Assembly (NCBI GenBank): GCA_015258485.1
Contig: JABZIF010000006.1
Location: forward strand, 1 to 21,599
DNA length: 21,599 bases
Direction: 5' to 3'
From: Atopobiaceae bacterium
GTDB lineage: Bacteria > Actinomycetota > Coriobacteriia > Coriobacteriales > Atopobiaceae
The translations under genes were made by a program, and so were the position numbers. The stretch's first letter is position 1; each line of letters begins with the position of its first letter. The notes under the pieces were generated by a model that was not told the DNA's origin, ran no database searches, and saw nothing but the letters and a program-made list of their open reading frames with translations. Below are positions 14,566 to 21,599 of this stretch, one piece after another.

Positions 14566-14586
14566 GTCAAAATTATGAATTTTGAC
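14566..14586. promoter_or_regulatory. Operator-like palindrome O1 upstream of the ROK gene
   Basis: GTCAAAATT-ATG-AATTTTGAC is a perfect 9-bp inverted repeat with a 3-base centre. AT-rich palindromes of this kind are typical of operators for ROK/NagC/XylR-type regulators. Its right arm contains the start of the -35 TTGACC (14582-14587). Confidence 0.65.
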
Positions 14587-14611
14587 CAGATAAAGTGCTA
14601 ATTTTCATTAT
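14582..14611 (+). promoter_or_regulatory. Promoter of the ROK regulator gene
   Basis: TTGACC (14582-14587) and CATTAT (14606-14611) have 18-bp spacing. Start of transcription near 14618 leaves a leader of about 20 bases. The -35 overlaps O1 and the -10 lies in the centre of O2. Confidence 0.6.
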
Positions 14612-14617
14612 GAAAAT
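14601..14617. promoter_or_regulatory. Operator-like palindrome O2 over the -10 of the ROK gene
   Basis: ATTTTCA-TTA-TGAAAAT is a perfect 7-bp inverted repeat with a 3-base centre. Its centre lies 33 bp from that of O1, about three helical turns. The arms differ from O1 (TTTTCA versus TTTTGA), so both could be bound by one protein or by two. Confidence 0.6.
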
Positions 14618-14637
14618 AAGTACTTTTGATTGGACGT

Positions 14638-15690
14638 ATGATGAAGCAACATAGAACTCAGGATATTGCTTTATATAACAGACAGTTGGTAGTTCAATCG
14701 ATTTTAAATAATGGTGCACTATCAAGAATTGAAATTGCTGAGAAGACAAATCTTTCTTCAAGTACGGTTACTAGAGTTGTAGCTAATTTGATGACAAGAG
14801 GTGTCCTTGCAGAGGATACAAGACATATTCGAACTATCGGAAGAAGTCGGATACCTTTAATAATAAATAAAGATTTTGGAACACTTGCAATTATACAGAT
14901 TTCCTGTTCACGGCTATCGTTATATCTTTTTGATATGTCTTTAAGTCAGTTATATATGAGTTCTTTTAACTTAGACGGTTGTTCTATTCAAGATCTTGTT
15001 AATTTAACTTGTGAAAAATTATCAAAATTTAAAGAAGAGGGCTTTAAAAAAGGGGTATGGGGCCAACTAAAATCCCTTGGTATTTTATATGAAAGTAAAA
15101 AATCATCATCAGAGATTCTTTCTCCTGCTTTGTCTCCATTTACTCAAAATGAAAAAAATTTATTTATAAGTAAATTATCACAAAGATTAGATGTTCCTAT
15201 TTTTGAAGAAGAGGATAGCTCGGGTATTGAACAACTTCTTCGAATTGATGCTAATTGTATTGATAATGAAAATAGCAAGACACTGAATCATGCGGCTATA
15301 AGCTTTGGATCAAAGATTCTCTTGACAGTTATGCAAGATGGAGAACCTGTCGTCTTTAAAGAAGGAATAAAAACTGATATCACAAGTCAGGTTTTTGGAA
15401 GCGGAGAAACCGAAGCACAAATCGTTGAGAATTTATTTCACTCGATAAGTCTTATTGGTACCTTATTTTCAATCTGTTCTGTATTCCTTTTGTACAAGTC
15501 AACTCAGGGTTTTACATCTCCTGTAGAAAGACTCATTCAGTTTATTGAGCAAGGGCGTATTTCTGATGAGAAATTTCCTGAGCTTATTCCAGTAGTAGTC
15601 ACTGAGGATGATAACGTTTTTATTTTGGTAAACCAGCTCAGACGTAATGCAATGTTTCAAGATGGTGCTTGCTGTTTTGACGTGTACTAA
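14638..15690 (+). CDS. Divergent ROK-type transcriptional regulator lacking sugar-kinase motifs
   Basis: The N-terminal 70 residues are a winged helix-turn-helix typical of ROK repressors such as XylR/NagC (LVVQSILNNGALSRIEIAEK, then STVTRVVANLMTRGVL). The rest, to 350 residues, is where the ROK domain should be. It has no DxGGT phosphate-binding loop, no GxGxG hinge and no CxCGxxGC zinc cluster, although the length is right and patches such as AAISFGSKILLTV and FGSGETEAQIVENLF recall it. It is probably a DNA-binding regulator whose ligand domain has diverged. It is likely to control itself through O1/O2 and the PTS genes that follow. ATG 14638 was preferred over TTG 14626, since GGA precedes it. 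Codon use is AT-richer than in upstream genes. Confidence 0.72.
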   Translation: MMKQHRTQDIALYNRQLVVQSILNNGALSRIEIAEKTNLSSSTVTRVVANLMTRGVLAEDTRHIRTIGRSRIPLIINKDFGTLAIIQISCSRLSLYLFDMSLSQLYMSSFNLDGCSIQDLVNLTCEKLSKFKEEGFKKGVWGQLKSLGILYESKKSSSEILSPALSPFTQNEKNLFISKLSQRLDVPIFEEEDSSGIEQLLRIDANCIDNENSKTLNHAAISFGSKILLTVMQDGEPVVFKEGIKTDITSQVFGSGETEAQIVENLFHSISLIGTLFSICSVFLLYKSTQGFTSPVERLIQFIEQGRISDEKFPELIPVVVTEDDNVFILVNQLRRNAMFQDGACCFDVY

Positions 15691-15774
15691 ATTATGAAGC
15701 ACTGCTCAATGTGTGAGTTGAGGTTGGAGTTAATGTTCTGAGATTTGTCTGAATGTTTATTGAAGGGAGAAACA

Positions 15775-16257
15775 ATGATAAAACTTGTTCGATGTGATGA
15801 CCGGTTAATTCACGGACAAACTATGACAGTTGTAGTTAAGGTGAATCATATTCAAAACATTATTGTTGTAGATGATTTGACTGCGAAAAATTCTATTTTA
15901 AAAGCTGTTTTCAAAACTGCAGTTCCTGCAAATATGAATGCCGGAGTTTACACGGTTGAAGAGTCTATTCCAAAAATAAAAGAAGCTCTTGAAAATGATA
16001 AGGAAACTCTACTTTTAATGAAAACACCAATCACATATAAAGAGCTTCTCGATCGGATTCCTGAGATTCCCTTAGAACTCAATGTTGGTCCTGTGTCTAA
16101 GCGTAAAGGAACCACTGAAGTTCATTCTTGTGCTCACTTGCTACCAGAAGAAGCTGAAGCGGTAAAAGATGTTGTTGCCCGTGGTGCACACGTATATTTT
16201 CAGCAAATTCCATCTCAACCACTCGTTGAATGGGAAGATGTAAAAAATCGATTCTAG
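15775..16257 (+). CDS. PTS mannose/fructose/sorbose family IIB component
   Basis: The 160-residue cytoplasmic subunit carries the phosphorylated histidine in DDRLIHGQ (H13). Downstream are IIVVDDLTAKN and the LNVGPVSKRKGTTEVH region typical of IIB-Man proteins. It takes phosphate from a IIA domain and passes it to the sugar during transport by IIC-IID. AAGGGAG 6 bases before ATG 15775 gives the start; the longer open frame to 15745 lacks support. The order IIB-IIC-IID is normal, but no IIA gene lies in the window. The ROK regulator precedes it by 84 bases with no strong promoter between, so they may share a transcript. Confidence 0.93.
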   Translation: MIKLVRCDDRLIHGQTMTVVVKVNHIQNIIVVDDLTAKNSILKAVFKTAVPANMNAGVYTVEESIPKIKEALENDKETLLLMKTPITYKELLDRIPEIPLELNVGPVSKRKGTTEVHSCAHLLPEEAEAVKDVVARGAHVYFQQIPSQPLVEWEDVKNRF

Positions 16258-16317
16258 ACAAAGTAATTTGTTTAGACAAAAGGGGATTCGCTTTAGGCGA
16301 TAGGAGAAAGGATCGTT

Positions 16318-17088
16318 ATGAGTATCATTCAAGCTCTACTCCTTGCTCTCTTTGGATGGATGGGTTCCATCTATTCACCGGTGCTTATGGGAGGATTAGG
16401 AGGCTGGTATACACTTGGTAGGCCTCTTGTTTCAGGTCTTGTAATTGGATTGATTTTGGGAGATGTGCCGACAGGTATTATCATGGGTGCAGCAATTCAG
16501 ATGCTTTACATCGGGCTGGTCACTCCTGGTGGTACGATGCCAGCAGATGTTAACTTTGCTTCTTGGATTGGAATTCCGCTAGCAATGGTAGCAGGAGCGG
16601 GAAAAGAGTATGCCCTTGCGCTTGCGGTTCCTTTAAGTTCTTTAGGTGTATTGGCTGTTTATGGTCTTTGTGCTATTAATTTATTTTTTGTTCATAAACA
16701 AGATTCACTTATTGAAGCCGGAGATTTTAAAACTGCAGCCCGTATACCCATCATTGGTCAAATTACAAATTTTGTATTACGGTTTTTCCCAATTCTTCTT
16801 ATAAATTATTTTGGAGCAGATTTAATTACTCAATTAGTAAATGTTATGCCCGTTCAAGTCACTGATATTTTGCAAATATTTGCGAATATGCTTCCTTTGG
16901 TTGGCTTTATGCTACTTATGCGTATGATTTGCAAAAAAGATTTGGATCTTATCTTCTTTGCAGTTGGGTTTGTTTTTGTTTCAGTTCTAAATCTTGGAAT
17001 GGTTCCTATTGTTATTTTTGCACTTGCAATTGCATATTTAGAGTACAAGGGAAATACAGCAAATCAGACAATAAAGGGTGGTGAATAA
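16318..17088 (+). CDS. PTS mannose/fructose/sorbose family IIC component
   Basis: The 256-residue membrane protein is the sugar-conducting subunit of the mannose-family PTS. Hydrophobic segments alternate with the conserved GRPLVSGLVIGLILGD, IIMGAAIQMLYIGL and TPGGTMPADVNFASW. It forms the membrane channel with IID. AGGAGAAAGG lies before ATG 16318. The 60-base gap from IIB has two short inverted repeats, at 16259-16272 and 16288-16301, that may stabilise mRNA. The IID start is one base after its stop. Substrate (mannose, fructose, sorbose, an amino sugar or other) cannot be read from sequence. Confidence 0.93.
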   Translation: MSIIQALLLALFGWMGSIYSPVLMGGLGGWYTLGRPLVSGLVIGLILGDVPTGIIMGAAIQMLYIGLVTPGGTMPADVNFASWIGIPLAMVAGAGKEYALALAVPLSSLGVLAVYGLCAINLFFVHKQDSLIEAGDFKTAARIPIIGQITNFVLRFFPILLINYFGADLITQLVNVMPVQVTDILQIFANMLPLVGFMLLMRMICKKDLDLIFFAVGFVFVSVLNLGMVPIVIFALAIAYLEYKGNTANQTIKGGE

Positions 17089-17089
17089 A

Positions 17090-17942
17090 ATGACCGATGA
17101 GAAATTTGAATCAACAAAAGAAATAAAGAGTATTTTGAGTAAAAAAGCAGTTCGACGTGCTTATTTTGATTGGATATTCTTTAATCTTTCTATTCAAAAT
17201 TTTGAAAGGATGGAAGGTCCTGCAATTGTAAAGATGCTTGCAGATGTAAGAGATGACCTTTATCCAAATGACCCTGACTCTCAACGCGAAATGTTAGAGC
17301 GTCATCAAGTCTTTTTTAATACTGAACCATTTTTAGGAAGTATTGTTCCAGGTATTGTTCTGGGAATGGAAAAAAGTAAAGCTGAAGGAAATGAAGAAGT
17401 TTCTGGAGAATTTATTAATGCAATTAAAACTGCGCTTATGGGACCTTTTGCCGGGATTGGAGATTCACTACTCCCTGGAACATTAATACCAATTTTGTTG
17501 TCAATTGCTTTAGGTATGTGTAAAAATGGCGAGGTATTAGGACCAGTATTTTACATTGTTGCATTTTTAGGAATTATGATTCCGCTAACATGGTTTCTTT
17601 TCAACTATGGTGTCAAAATGGGTGCTAATGCAGCTGAATTGGTACTCTCTGGAGGTATCAAAGATGTTGTTACTCGAGCAGCAGAGACTCGGTTTAATTG
17701 TTGTCGGCGCAGTGACTGCTTCGTATGCTAAGTTCAATATTGGACTTGTTTATGTTAGTGGAGATTTGGAAGTCAACATTGCTCAGGTAATTAATTCTAT
17801 CTTGCCAGGTCTATCTGTATTATTATTTGCTCTCTTTACCTATTGGTTAATGGTAAAGAAGAATTGGTCTGCAGGTAAGACAATGCTACTGTTCCTTGGT
17901 ATTGCAATTGTTGGGTACTTCACTAAAATTCTTGCCGTTTAG
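17090..17942 (+). pseudogene. PTS mannose-family IID component, interrupted by a frameshift near 17687
   Basis: The first 199 codons (17090-17686) read as a normal IID start: RAYFDWIFFNLSIQNFERM, GPFAGIGDSLLPGTLIP and GVKMGANAAELVLSGGIKD. Then the frame runs into a stop at 17729-17731. The remaining IID sequence continues in another frame from about 17688 (LGLIVVGAVTASYAKFN, then a membrane helix and IGYFTKILA-like C-terminus to 17942). One base too many or two too few explains it. Restoring a CT to give ACTCTCGG would make AAETLGLIVVG and a 284-residue protein, close to E. coli ManZ (283). A two-base slip in a CT repeat is therefore the likely cause. Sequencing error is possible. If real, IID is truncated and the transporter inactive. 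ATG 17090 has AAAGGGTGG upstream. Confidence 0.85.
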
Positions 17943-17970
17943 TTAAAAACAGATAGAATTTCTCGATAGA

Positions 17971-18004
17971 AAAAGCGCCGACAGATTATTCTGCCGGCGC
18001 TTTT
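17971..18004. terminator. Strong convergent terminator between the PTS and aminopeptidase genes
   Basis: AAAAGCGCCG (17971-17980) pairs with CGGCGCTTTT (17995-18004), and CAG (17982-17984) with CTG (17991-17993). The stem has A and T tracts on both sides, so it serves transcripts from both directions. Confidence 0.92.
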
Positions 18005-18029
18005 GTGTTGCATTAACGTGAGATAAGAG

Positions 18030-19457
18030 CTAGATCTTCTCGCCAAACTGCAAGAAAGCACAATAACCACGATATGCCTCGTAAATATCTGCTTTATTTG
18101 CAATCTCCCAAGGTGCGTGCATGGAAAGGACAGGAACACCGCAGTCGATGACACGCATGCCATATTTTGCCAGCATGTACGCAATAGTTCCGCCACCTCC
18201 GGCATCTACACGACCAAGCTCGGCTGTCTGGAATTGAACACCAGCGTTATCCATGATGCGACGGATGAGTGCAACGTACTCTGCATCAGCGTCATTTGAA
18301 CCACCTTTACCGCCACGGCCAGTGAATTTGTTAAATGCAAGTCCATGTCCCATAATTGCAGAATTTTTAATCTCAAAGCTATTTGCAAAGTTGGGATCAT
18401 AGCCTGCCGAAACGTCACTAGATAGCATGTAAGAATTGGCCATGCAGCGACGAAGTGAAAGGGGAGAGTTATACCCAGCAAGTGTAAGTACTTCTGCCAT
18501 GGTATTTTCAAAAAAGAGAGACTCCATGCCTGTTGCGCCAACCGAGCCAATTTCTTCTTTATCAGTAAGAATGGTGACGGCGGTACGTGTAGGAGTTTTA
18601 CAGTCAAGTTGCGCTATCAGGGATGGATAGGAACAACTACGATCGTCATGACCATATCCTAAAATCATGGAGCGATCAAAGCCCATGTCACGTGCTGTTC
18701 CCGCAGGAACAATTTCTAGTTCTGCAGAGAGAAGATCTTCTTCCTCAATACCGTAGAAATCTTTGAGGAGTTTGATGACATTTTCCTTGACGGCTTCCTT
18801 TGGCTCATCATCTTTTGTATCAGTGGGTTTCTCGCCATTTTGACCCCAAACGAGCGGACGATTCCCTACGATAAGATCGAGCATCTCGCCCTCAATAACC
18901 TTGGAGGCAGGTTTTCCAAGCTGTTCAGCGCTAAGATGAATGAGCAGGTCAGAAATACAGAAGACGGGATCTGATTCGGCTTCACCGATACAGACGTTTT
19001 TAACGCTTCCGTCTTTAAGTGCGAGGACACCATGGATGGCTAGGGGAATAGTAACCCATTGATATTTTTTGACGCCACCGTAGTAGTGGGTATCAAAGGT
19101 TGCTAACTCGTTGCGCTCTTCGAGTGGATTTTGTTTAACATCAAGGCGAGGAGAGTCAATGTGGGCACCAAGAATATTAAGTCCCTCTTCTAAAGACTTT
19201 GTACCGATTTGGACAAAGATAACTGACTTTCCGCGGATATCCGCATAGATTTTATCGCCTGGTTTAAGTATTTTTCCTGTGGAAACAGCGTCTGAAAGTT
19301 TGATATAGCCCGCTTCTTCTGCAAGTTTAATTGCGGAGGCGGCGCACTCGCGCTCAGTTTTATTATCAGAAATAAAGAGCCTATATCCTTCGTTGAATAC
19401 TTGGAGTTCGTCGAGTTCTTGTTGGGAGTATTTTTTCCATGCATTTGGCGTTTCCAT
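18030..19457 (-). CDS. M18 family aminopeptidase
   Basis: The 475-residue zinc aminopeptidase of the M18 family (aspartyl/aminopeptidase-I type) has the metal-binding elements in order: H99 in GAHIDSPRLD, the Asp in GHDDR (about 271), the Glu pair in DKEEIGS (301-302), D348 in SSDVSAG and H447 in MHAPWE. It forms large cytoplasmic dodecamers in the family and trims N-terminal residues from peptides. The length is normal. AGAAAGG eight bases before ATG 19457 supports the start. It lies downstream of the Ser/Asn-rich membrane protein on the same strand with 69 bases between, so the two might be cotranscribed. No clear promoter is seen in that gap, and the strong terminator at 17971-18004 ends the unit. 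Confidence 0.94.
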   Translation of the reverse strand: METPNAWKKYSQQELDELQVFNEGYRLFISDNKTERECAASAIKLAEEAGYIKLSDAVSTGKILKPGDKIYADIRGKSVIFVQIGTKSLEEGLNILGAHIDSPRLDVKQNPLEERNELATFDTHYYGGVKKYQWVTIPLAIHGVLALKDGSVKNVCIGEAESDPVFCISDLLIHLSAEQLGKPASKVIEGEMLDLIVGNRPLVWGQNGEKPTDTKDDEPKEAVKENVIKLLKDFYGIEEEDLLSAELEIVPAGTARDMGFDRSMILGYGHDDRSCSYPSLIAQLDCKTPTRTAVTILTDKEEIGSVGATGMESLFFENTMAEVLTLAGYNSPLSLRRCMANSYMLSSDVSAGYDPNFANSFEIKNSAIMGHGLAFNKFTGRGGKGGSNDADAEYVALIRRIMDNAGVQFQTAELGRVDAGGGGTIAYMLAKYGMRVIDCGVPVLSMHAPWEIANKADIYEAYRGYCAFLQFGEKI

Positions 19458-19526
19458 GTATTGCCTTTCTAAGAGAGTGGTTGTGATACTCGTAACTACT
19501 TTACTTGTAGCGTCTTAAGACATTCG

Positions 19527-20483
19527 TTATTGAGTGTTATTGCTCGTAGAAGAATTACTTGTAGAAGAGTTATTCCCGTTCGAGCTATTGTTATTCTCGA
19601 CTGAAGAATTATTTGAGCTTGAACTGTTATTTGAAGATGAACTGGAGTTTGAGCTGGAATTATTGTCGGAGGAATTACTATCTTTGGTCTTGGTTTTGTC
19701 TGTTTCAGATGAGTTTGTCTTTTCAGAGGTAGATGAATCACTCGAGCTCTCATTCTGAGACTTTGTGGACGTATTATTTGAATCGGTAGATTCTTTGGAA
19801 TCAGAGGAGTTTGTAGATTGATTGTCCTTCTCGTCTGATGAAGAGTTTTGGGATGCTGAATCAGATTTTGCGTTGTCTTGAGTTGATGTTTGTTCAACGA
19901 CAGTTGCGGTGCTTCCAATTTTTGGGCCAAGACCACTACCCTGAGTGAGGAAATTCAATACAACAGCGTATACCAGTACAATTGCGATTGCAAAAAGAAT
20001 AGAAACTATGGCTGCACGGACAGCAATCTTGTTTATATGCTTACGTCTCGCGGTGTCTCGTATGTGTTGTGGTGCTATACGCATATGGGGATTGGTGTCA
20101 GAGTAGTTGTCTGCTTGGTTGGAATAGCGACTTGCTTCTGAGTAGTTGGTAGAACGAGTGGAGTAGCGTGATTGTGTTTGTTGAGGCGCTTGTTCGTTGT
20201 CGTTACCGATACTACGCAGTTTATGCGCAGATGTTTTGATGATGTTTTGATAAATTTGTGACGCAACTGCAGATGCAGCGGCACCAATGGCAACGCCAAT
20301 GATTGATCCTGCGATTCCAATTTGATTTGAAAGCACAAATGAAGTGACAGCAGCAAGAGATGTAGCTGCTATTTGTGCGAACGACACGTCTTTTAGTAAA
20401 CCTTGTTTTTGTTCATTCTGTTCCATAGTACTGTTTGACTGCGAGTAACTATTTTTATCTGCATCAAAGTGATTTGTCGCCAC
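19527..20483 (-). CDS. Membrane protein with long Ser/Asn-rich tail, function unknown
   Basis: I do not recognise a named family. The 318-residue product has a charged N-terminus. A Gly/Ala-rich hydrophobic region (about 36-75, SNQIGIAGSIIGVAIGAAAS) could span the membrane once or twice. A polar, basic stretch follows (80-150), then a clear membrane helix (about 153-178). The last 125 residues are almost only Ser, Asn, Thr, Asp, Glu and Lys, a disordered low-complexity tail. By the positive-inside rule the Arg/Lys-rich part before the helix is cytoplasmic and the tail outside, perhaps spanning the wall. No LPXTG is present. The start is GTG 20483, with AAAGGAG six to seven bases before. Its role is unknown; surface or wall-associated function is a guess. 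It is upstream of the M18 gene. Confidence 0.78.
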   Translation of the reverse strand: MATNHFDADKNSYSQSNSTMEQNEQKQGLLKDVSFAQIAATSLAAVTSFVLSNQIGIAGSIIGVAIGAAASAVASQIYQNIIKTSAHKLRSIGNDNEQAPQQTQSRYSTRSTNYSEASRYSNQADNYSDTNPHMRIAPQHIRDTARRKHINKIAVRAAIVSILFAIAIVLVYAVVLNFLTQGSGLGPKIGSTATVVEQTSTQDNAKSDSASQNSSSDEKDNQSTNSSDSKESTDSNNTSTKSQNESSSDSSTSEKTNSSETDKTKTKDSNSSDNNSSSNSSSSSNNSSSSNNSSVENNNSSNGNNSSTSNSSTSNNTQ

Positions 20484-20773
20484 GAGATGCTCCTTTCATA
20501 GGAATGTTAGCCTATCGCATTTTTGTGAAGATGCAATGGTTGAATTTTTATGCCCGAGGGGTTATTGACAGTACCGAATAGTTTTTGTCGTCCTAGTTTA
20601 TGTCTCATAAGTAGATGTTTGAGCTGGCCAGGTATATGAGAAAATAAATAATGAGGAACAAATTAAAGAAAAAGACATATTTATTGTTATGTTTTACTAA
20701 ACTACCGATTAAAAAACATAAAAAGACGGTATCATTTATATGTATTGGTTATCCGTCAATCGGAGGTTTTAGC
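20484..20773. other. Divergent intergenic region, 290 bases, AT-rich
   Basis: This gap separates the minus-strand membrane protein from the plus-strand aldolase and must hold both promoters. No convincing reading frame or known RNA is seen. TTATGTTTT (20687-20695) and AAAACATAA (20713-20721) form a perfect 9-bp inverted repeat with 17 bases between. TTGTTA (20684-20689) with GATTAA (20707-20712) is a weak promoter-like pair for the aldolase. GACGG (20725-20729) and CCGTC (20753-20757) could form a leader hairpin just before the Shine-Dalgarno. Confidence 0.5.
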
Positions 20774-21599
20774 ATGCTTGTAAGTGCAAAAACTATGCTC
20801 CAAAATGCCGAGAAGGGCCATTATGGTATCGGCGCATTTAACACAAACAATCTAGAGTGGGCAGCCTCAATTCTGGATGCAGCAGAAGAGCTTCAGTCTC
20901 CTGTTATTATTCAGTGCACAAGTGGTGCTGCAAAGTGGCAGGTAAGCTTCCGCGTTGTTGCTGACATTGTTCGTGACCTTGTTGAGGACAAGAACATTAC
21001 AGTTCCTGTTGCTCTTCATCTTGATCATGGTACCTATGAGGATGCATTTAAATGTATCGATGCTGGCTTTACTTCTATTATGTATGATGGTTCTCATGAG
21101 CCAGATTTTGAGACTAATCTTAAGCGTACTGCTGAGGTTGTAAAGGCTGCTCATGCAAAGGGTATCTCTGTTGAGGCAGAAGTTGGTGGTATCGGTGGTA
21201 CCGAGGATGGTGTTACCGCCAAAGGTGAGCTTGCTGATCCTGAGCAGTGTGCAAAGATTGCTGATCTTGGTGTTGACTTCCTTGCTTGTGGTATCGGCAA
21301 CATTCACGGCATTTATCCAGCAAATTGGGAAGGCCTTTCATTTGATCAGCTTAAGGCTATCAAGAATCGTGTTGGTGATCTTCCACTTGTCCTTCATGGC
21401 GGCACTGGCATTCCTGTAGACCAGGTTCAGAAAGCCATTTCTATGGGTATCTCCAAGATTAACGTTAATACTGATCTTCAGCTTGTTTTTGCTGAGGCAA
21501 CTAAGAAATATGTTGAGGCCGGTCTTATCGACGAGGGTAAGGGCTATGATCCTCGTAAGCTCATGAAGCCTGGTCGTGAGGCAATTGTTGAGCGTACTA
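20774..21599 (+). CDS. fba: Class II fructose-bisphosphate aldolase, C-terminus cut by window edge
   Basis: The first 275 residues are present; the family is about 285-290, so only a few are missing. The enzyme cleaves fructose 1,6-bisphosphate to dihydroxyacetone phosphate and glyceraldehyde 3-phosphate. Zinc and catalytic residues are visible: LHLDHG with D84 as base and H85 as zinc ligand, the Glu in EAEVGG, His in GIGNIHGIYP, and the third His in VLHGGTGI. KINVNTDLQ completes the substrate site. It is of the Gram-positive FbaA type. A tagatose-bisphosphate or related aldolase of the same family cannot be fully excluded. GGAGG about 7 bases before ATG 20774 fixes the start. Codon use is strongly biased (GGT, GTT, CTT, AAG), as expected of a highly expressed gene. 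Confidence 0.94.
   Translation, partial: MLVSAKTMLQNAEKGHYGIGAFNTNNLEWAASILDAAEELQSPVIIQCTSGAAKWQVSFRVVADIVRDLVEDKNITVPVALHLDHGTYEDAFKCIDAGFTSIMYDGSHEPDFETNLKRTAEVVKAAHAKGISVEAEVGGIGGTEDGVTAKGELADPEQCAKIADLGVDFLACGIGNIHGIYPANWEGLSFDQLKAIKNRVGDLPLVLHGGTGIPVDQVQKAISMGISKINVNTDLQLVFAEATKKYVEAGLIDEGKGYDPRKLMKPGREAIVERT

Noticed and set aside
17684..17700. Programmed ribosomal frameshifting in IID
   Set aside because: No slippery heptamer, stimulatory SD or downstream structure is evident, and IID proteins are not known to use it. A two-base loss is simpler.
19496..19936. Minus-strand 146-codon frame and plus-strand 74-codon Leu/Glu-rich frame
   Set aside because: Both are shadows produced by the low-complexity Ser/Asn tail coding sequence.
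20867..21307. Minus-strand 146-codon frame
   Set aside because: It is antisense to the highly conserved aldolase gene.
1..21599. tRNA, rRNA, CRISPR array, insertion sequence, prophage or toxin-antitoxin pair
   Set aside because: I looked on both strands for cloverleaf arms, regular repeat-spacer units, transposase motifs and paired small genes, and saw none.

Overview
The window looks like chromosome of a low-to-moderate GC Gram-positive bacterium. The most likely group is the Coriobacteriia (Atopobium/Lancefieldella/Fannyhessea-like). This is inferred from gene content: PcrA, MscS and MtnN in one run, PiT with a DUF47 partner, AmaP-DUF2273-Asp23, a coiled-coil protein with a lysozyme-like domain, M18 aminopeptidase, class II aldolase and a mannose-family PTS. 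No rRNA, tRNA, transposase, integrase or CRISPR array is visible.

Layout. (1) 1-331, minus: start of an M16C zinc metallopeptidase cut by the window edge. (2) 332-686: no convincing protein. On the plus strand it has a promoter-like pair, about 200 nt that fold into a nested long-range helix, and a strong terminator, so it is a candidate small RNA with 6S-like shape. (3) 687-3020: a secreted coiled-coil/lysozyme-like cell-wall hydrolase (minus) faces uppP (plus). The hydrolase has a good promoter, tandem 21-bp-spaced operator-like repeats, and a structured 5' leader that could switch pairing next to its Shine-Dalgarno. (4) 3208-7140: pcrA-mscS-mtnN, tightly spaced, ending in a terminator. (5) 7234-9020: promoter, PiT phosphate permease and DUF47/PhoU-like partner, then terminator. 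(6) 9155-10579: amaP-like, DUF2273 and asp23, a membrane-anchored alkaline-shock operon. (7) 10765-11529: an APH-fold small-molecule kinase. (8) 11694-14515: a TPP riboswitch with an SD-sequestering hairpin ahead of a permease, lipoprotein and ATPase, a ThiXYZ-type transporter for a thiamine pyrimidine precursor. (9) 14566-17942: two palindromic operators over a promoter, a divergent ROK-type regulator without kinase motifs, then mannose/sorbose-family PTS IIB, IIC and IID. IID is broken by a frameshift and no IIA is present. (10) 18030-20483, minus: M18 aminopeptidase and a Ser/Asn-rich membrane protein. (11) 20774-end, plus: class II fructose-bisphosphate aldolase, missing only its last few residues.

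Together this is mostly housekeeping: wall turnover and lipid-carrier recycling, DNA repair, osmotic safety valve, purine/SAH salvage, phosphate uptake, envelope stress, vitamin-precursor uptake, sugar uptake and glycolysis. The most notable points are the two candidate structured RNAs (about 412-657 and 1779-1905), the double-operator promoter of the non-kinase ROK regulator, and the broken IID. No clearly new protein system is evident.
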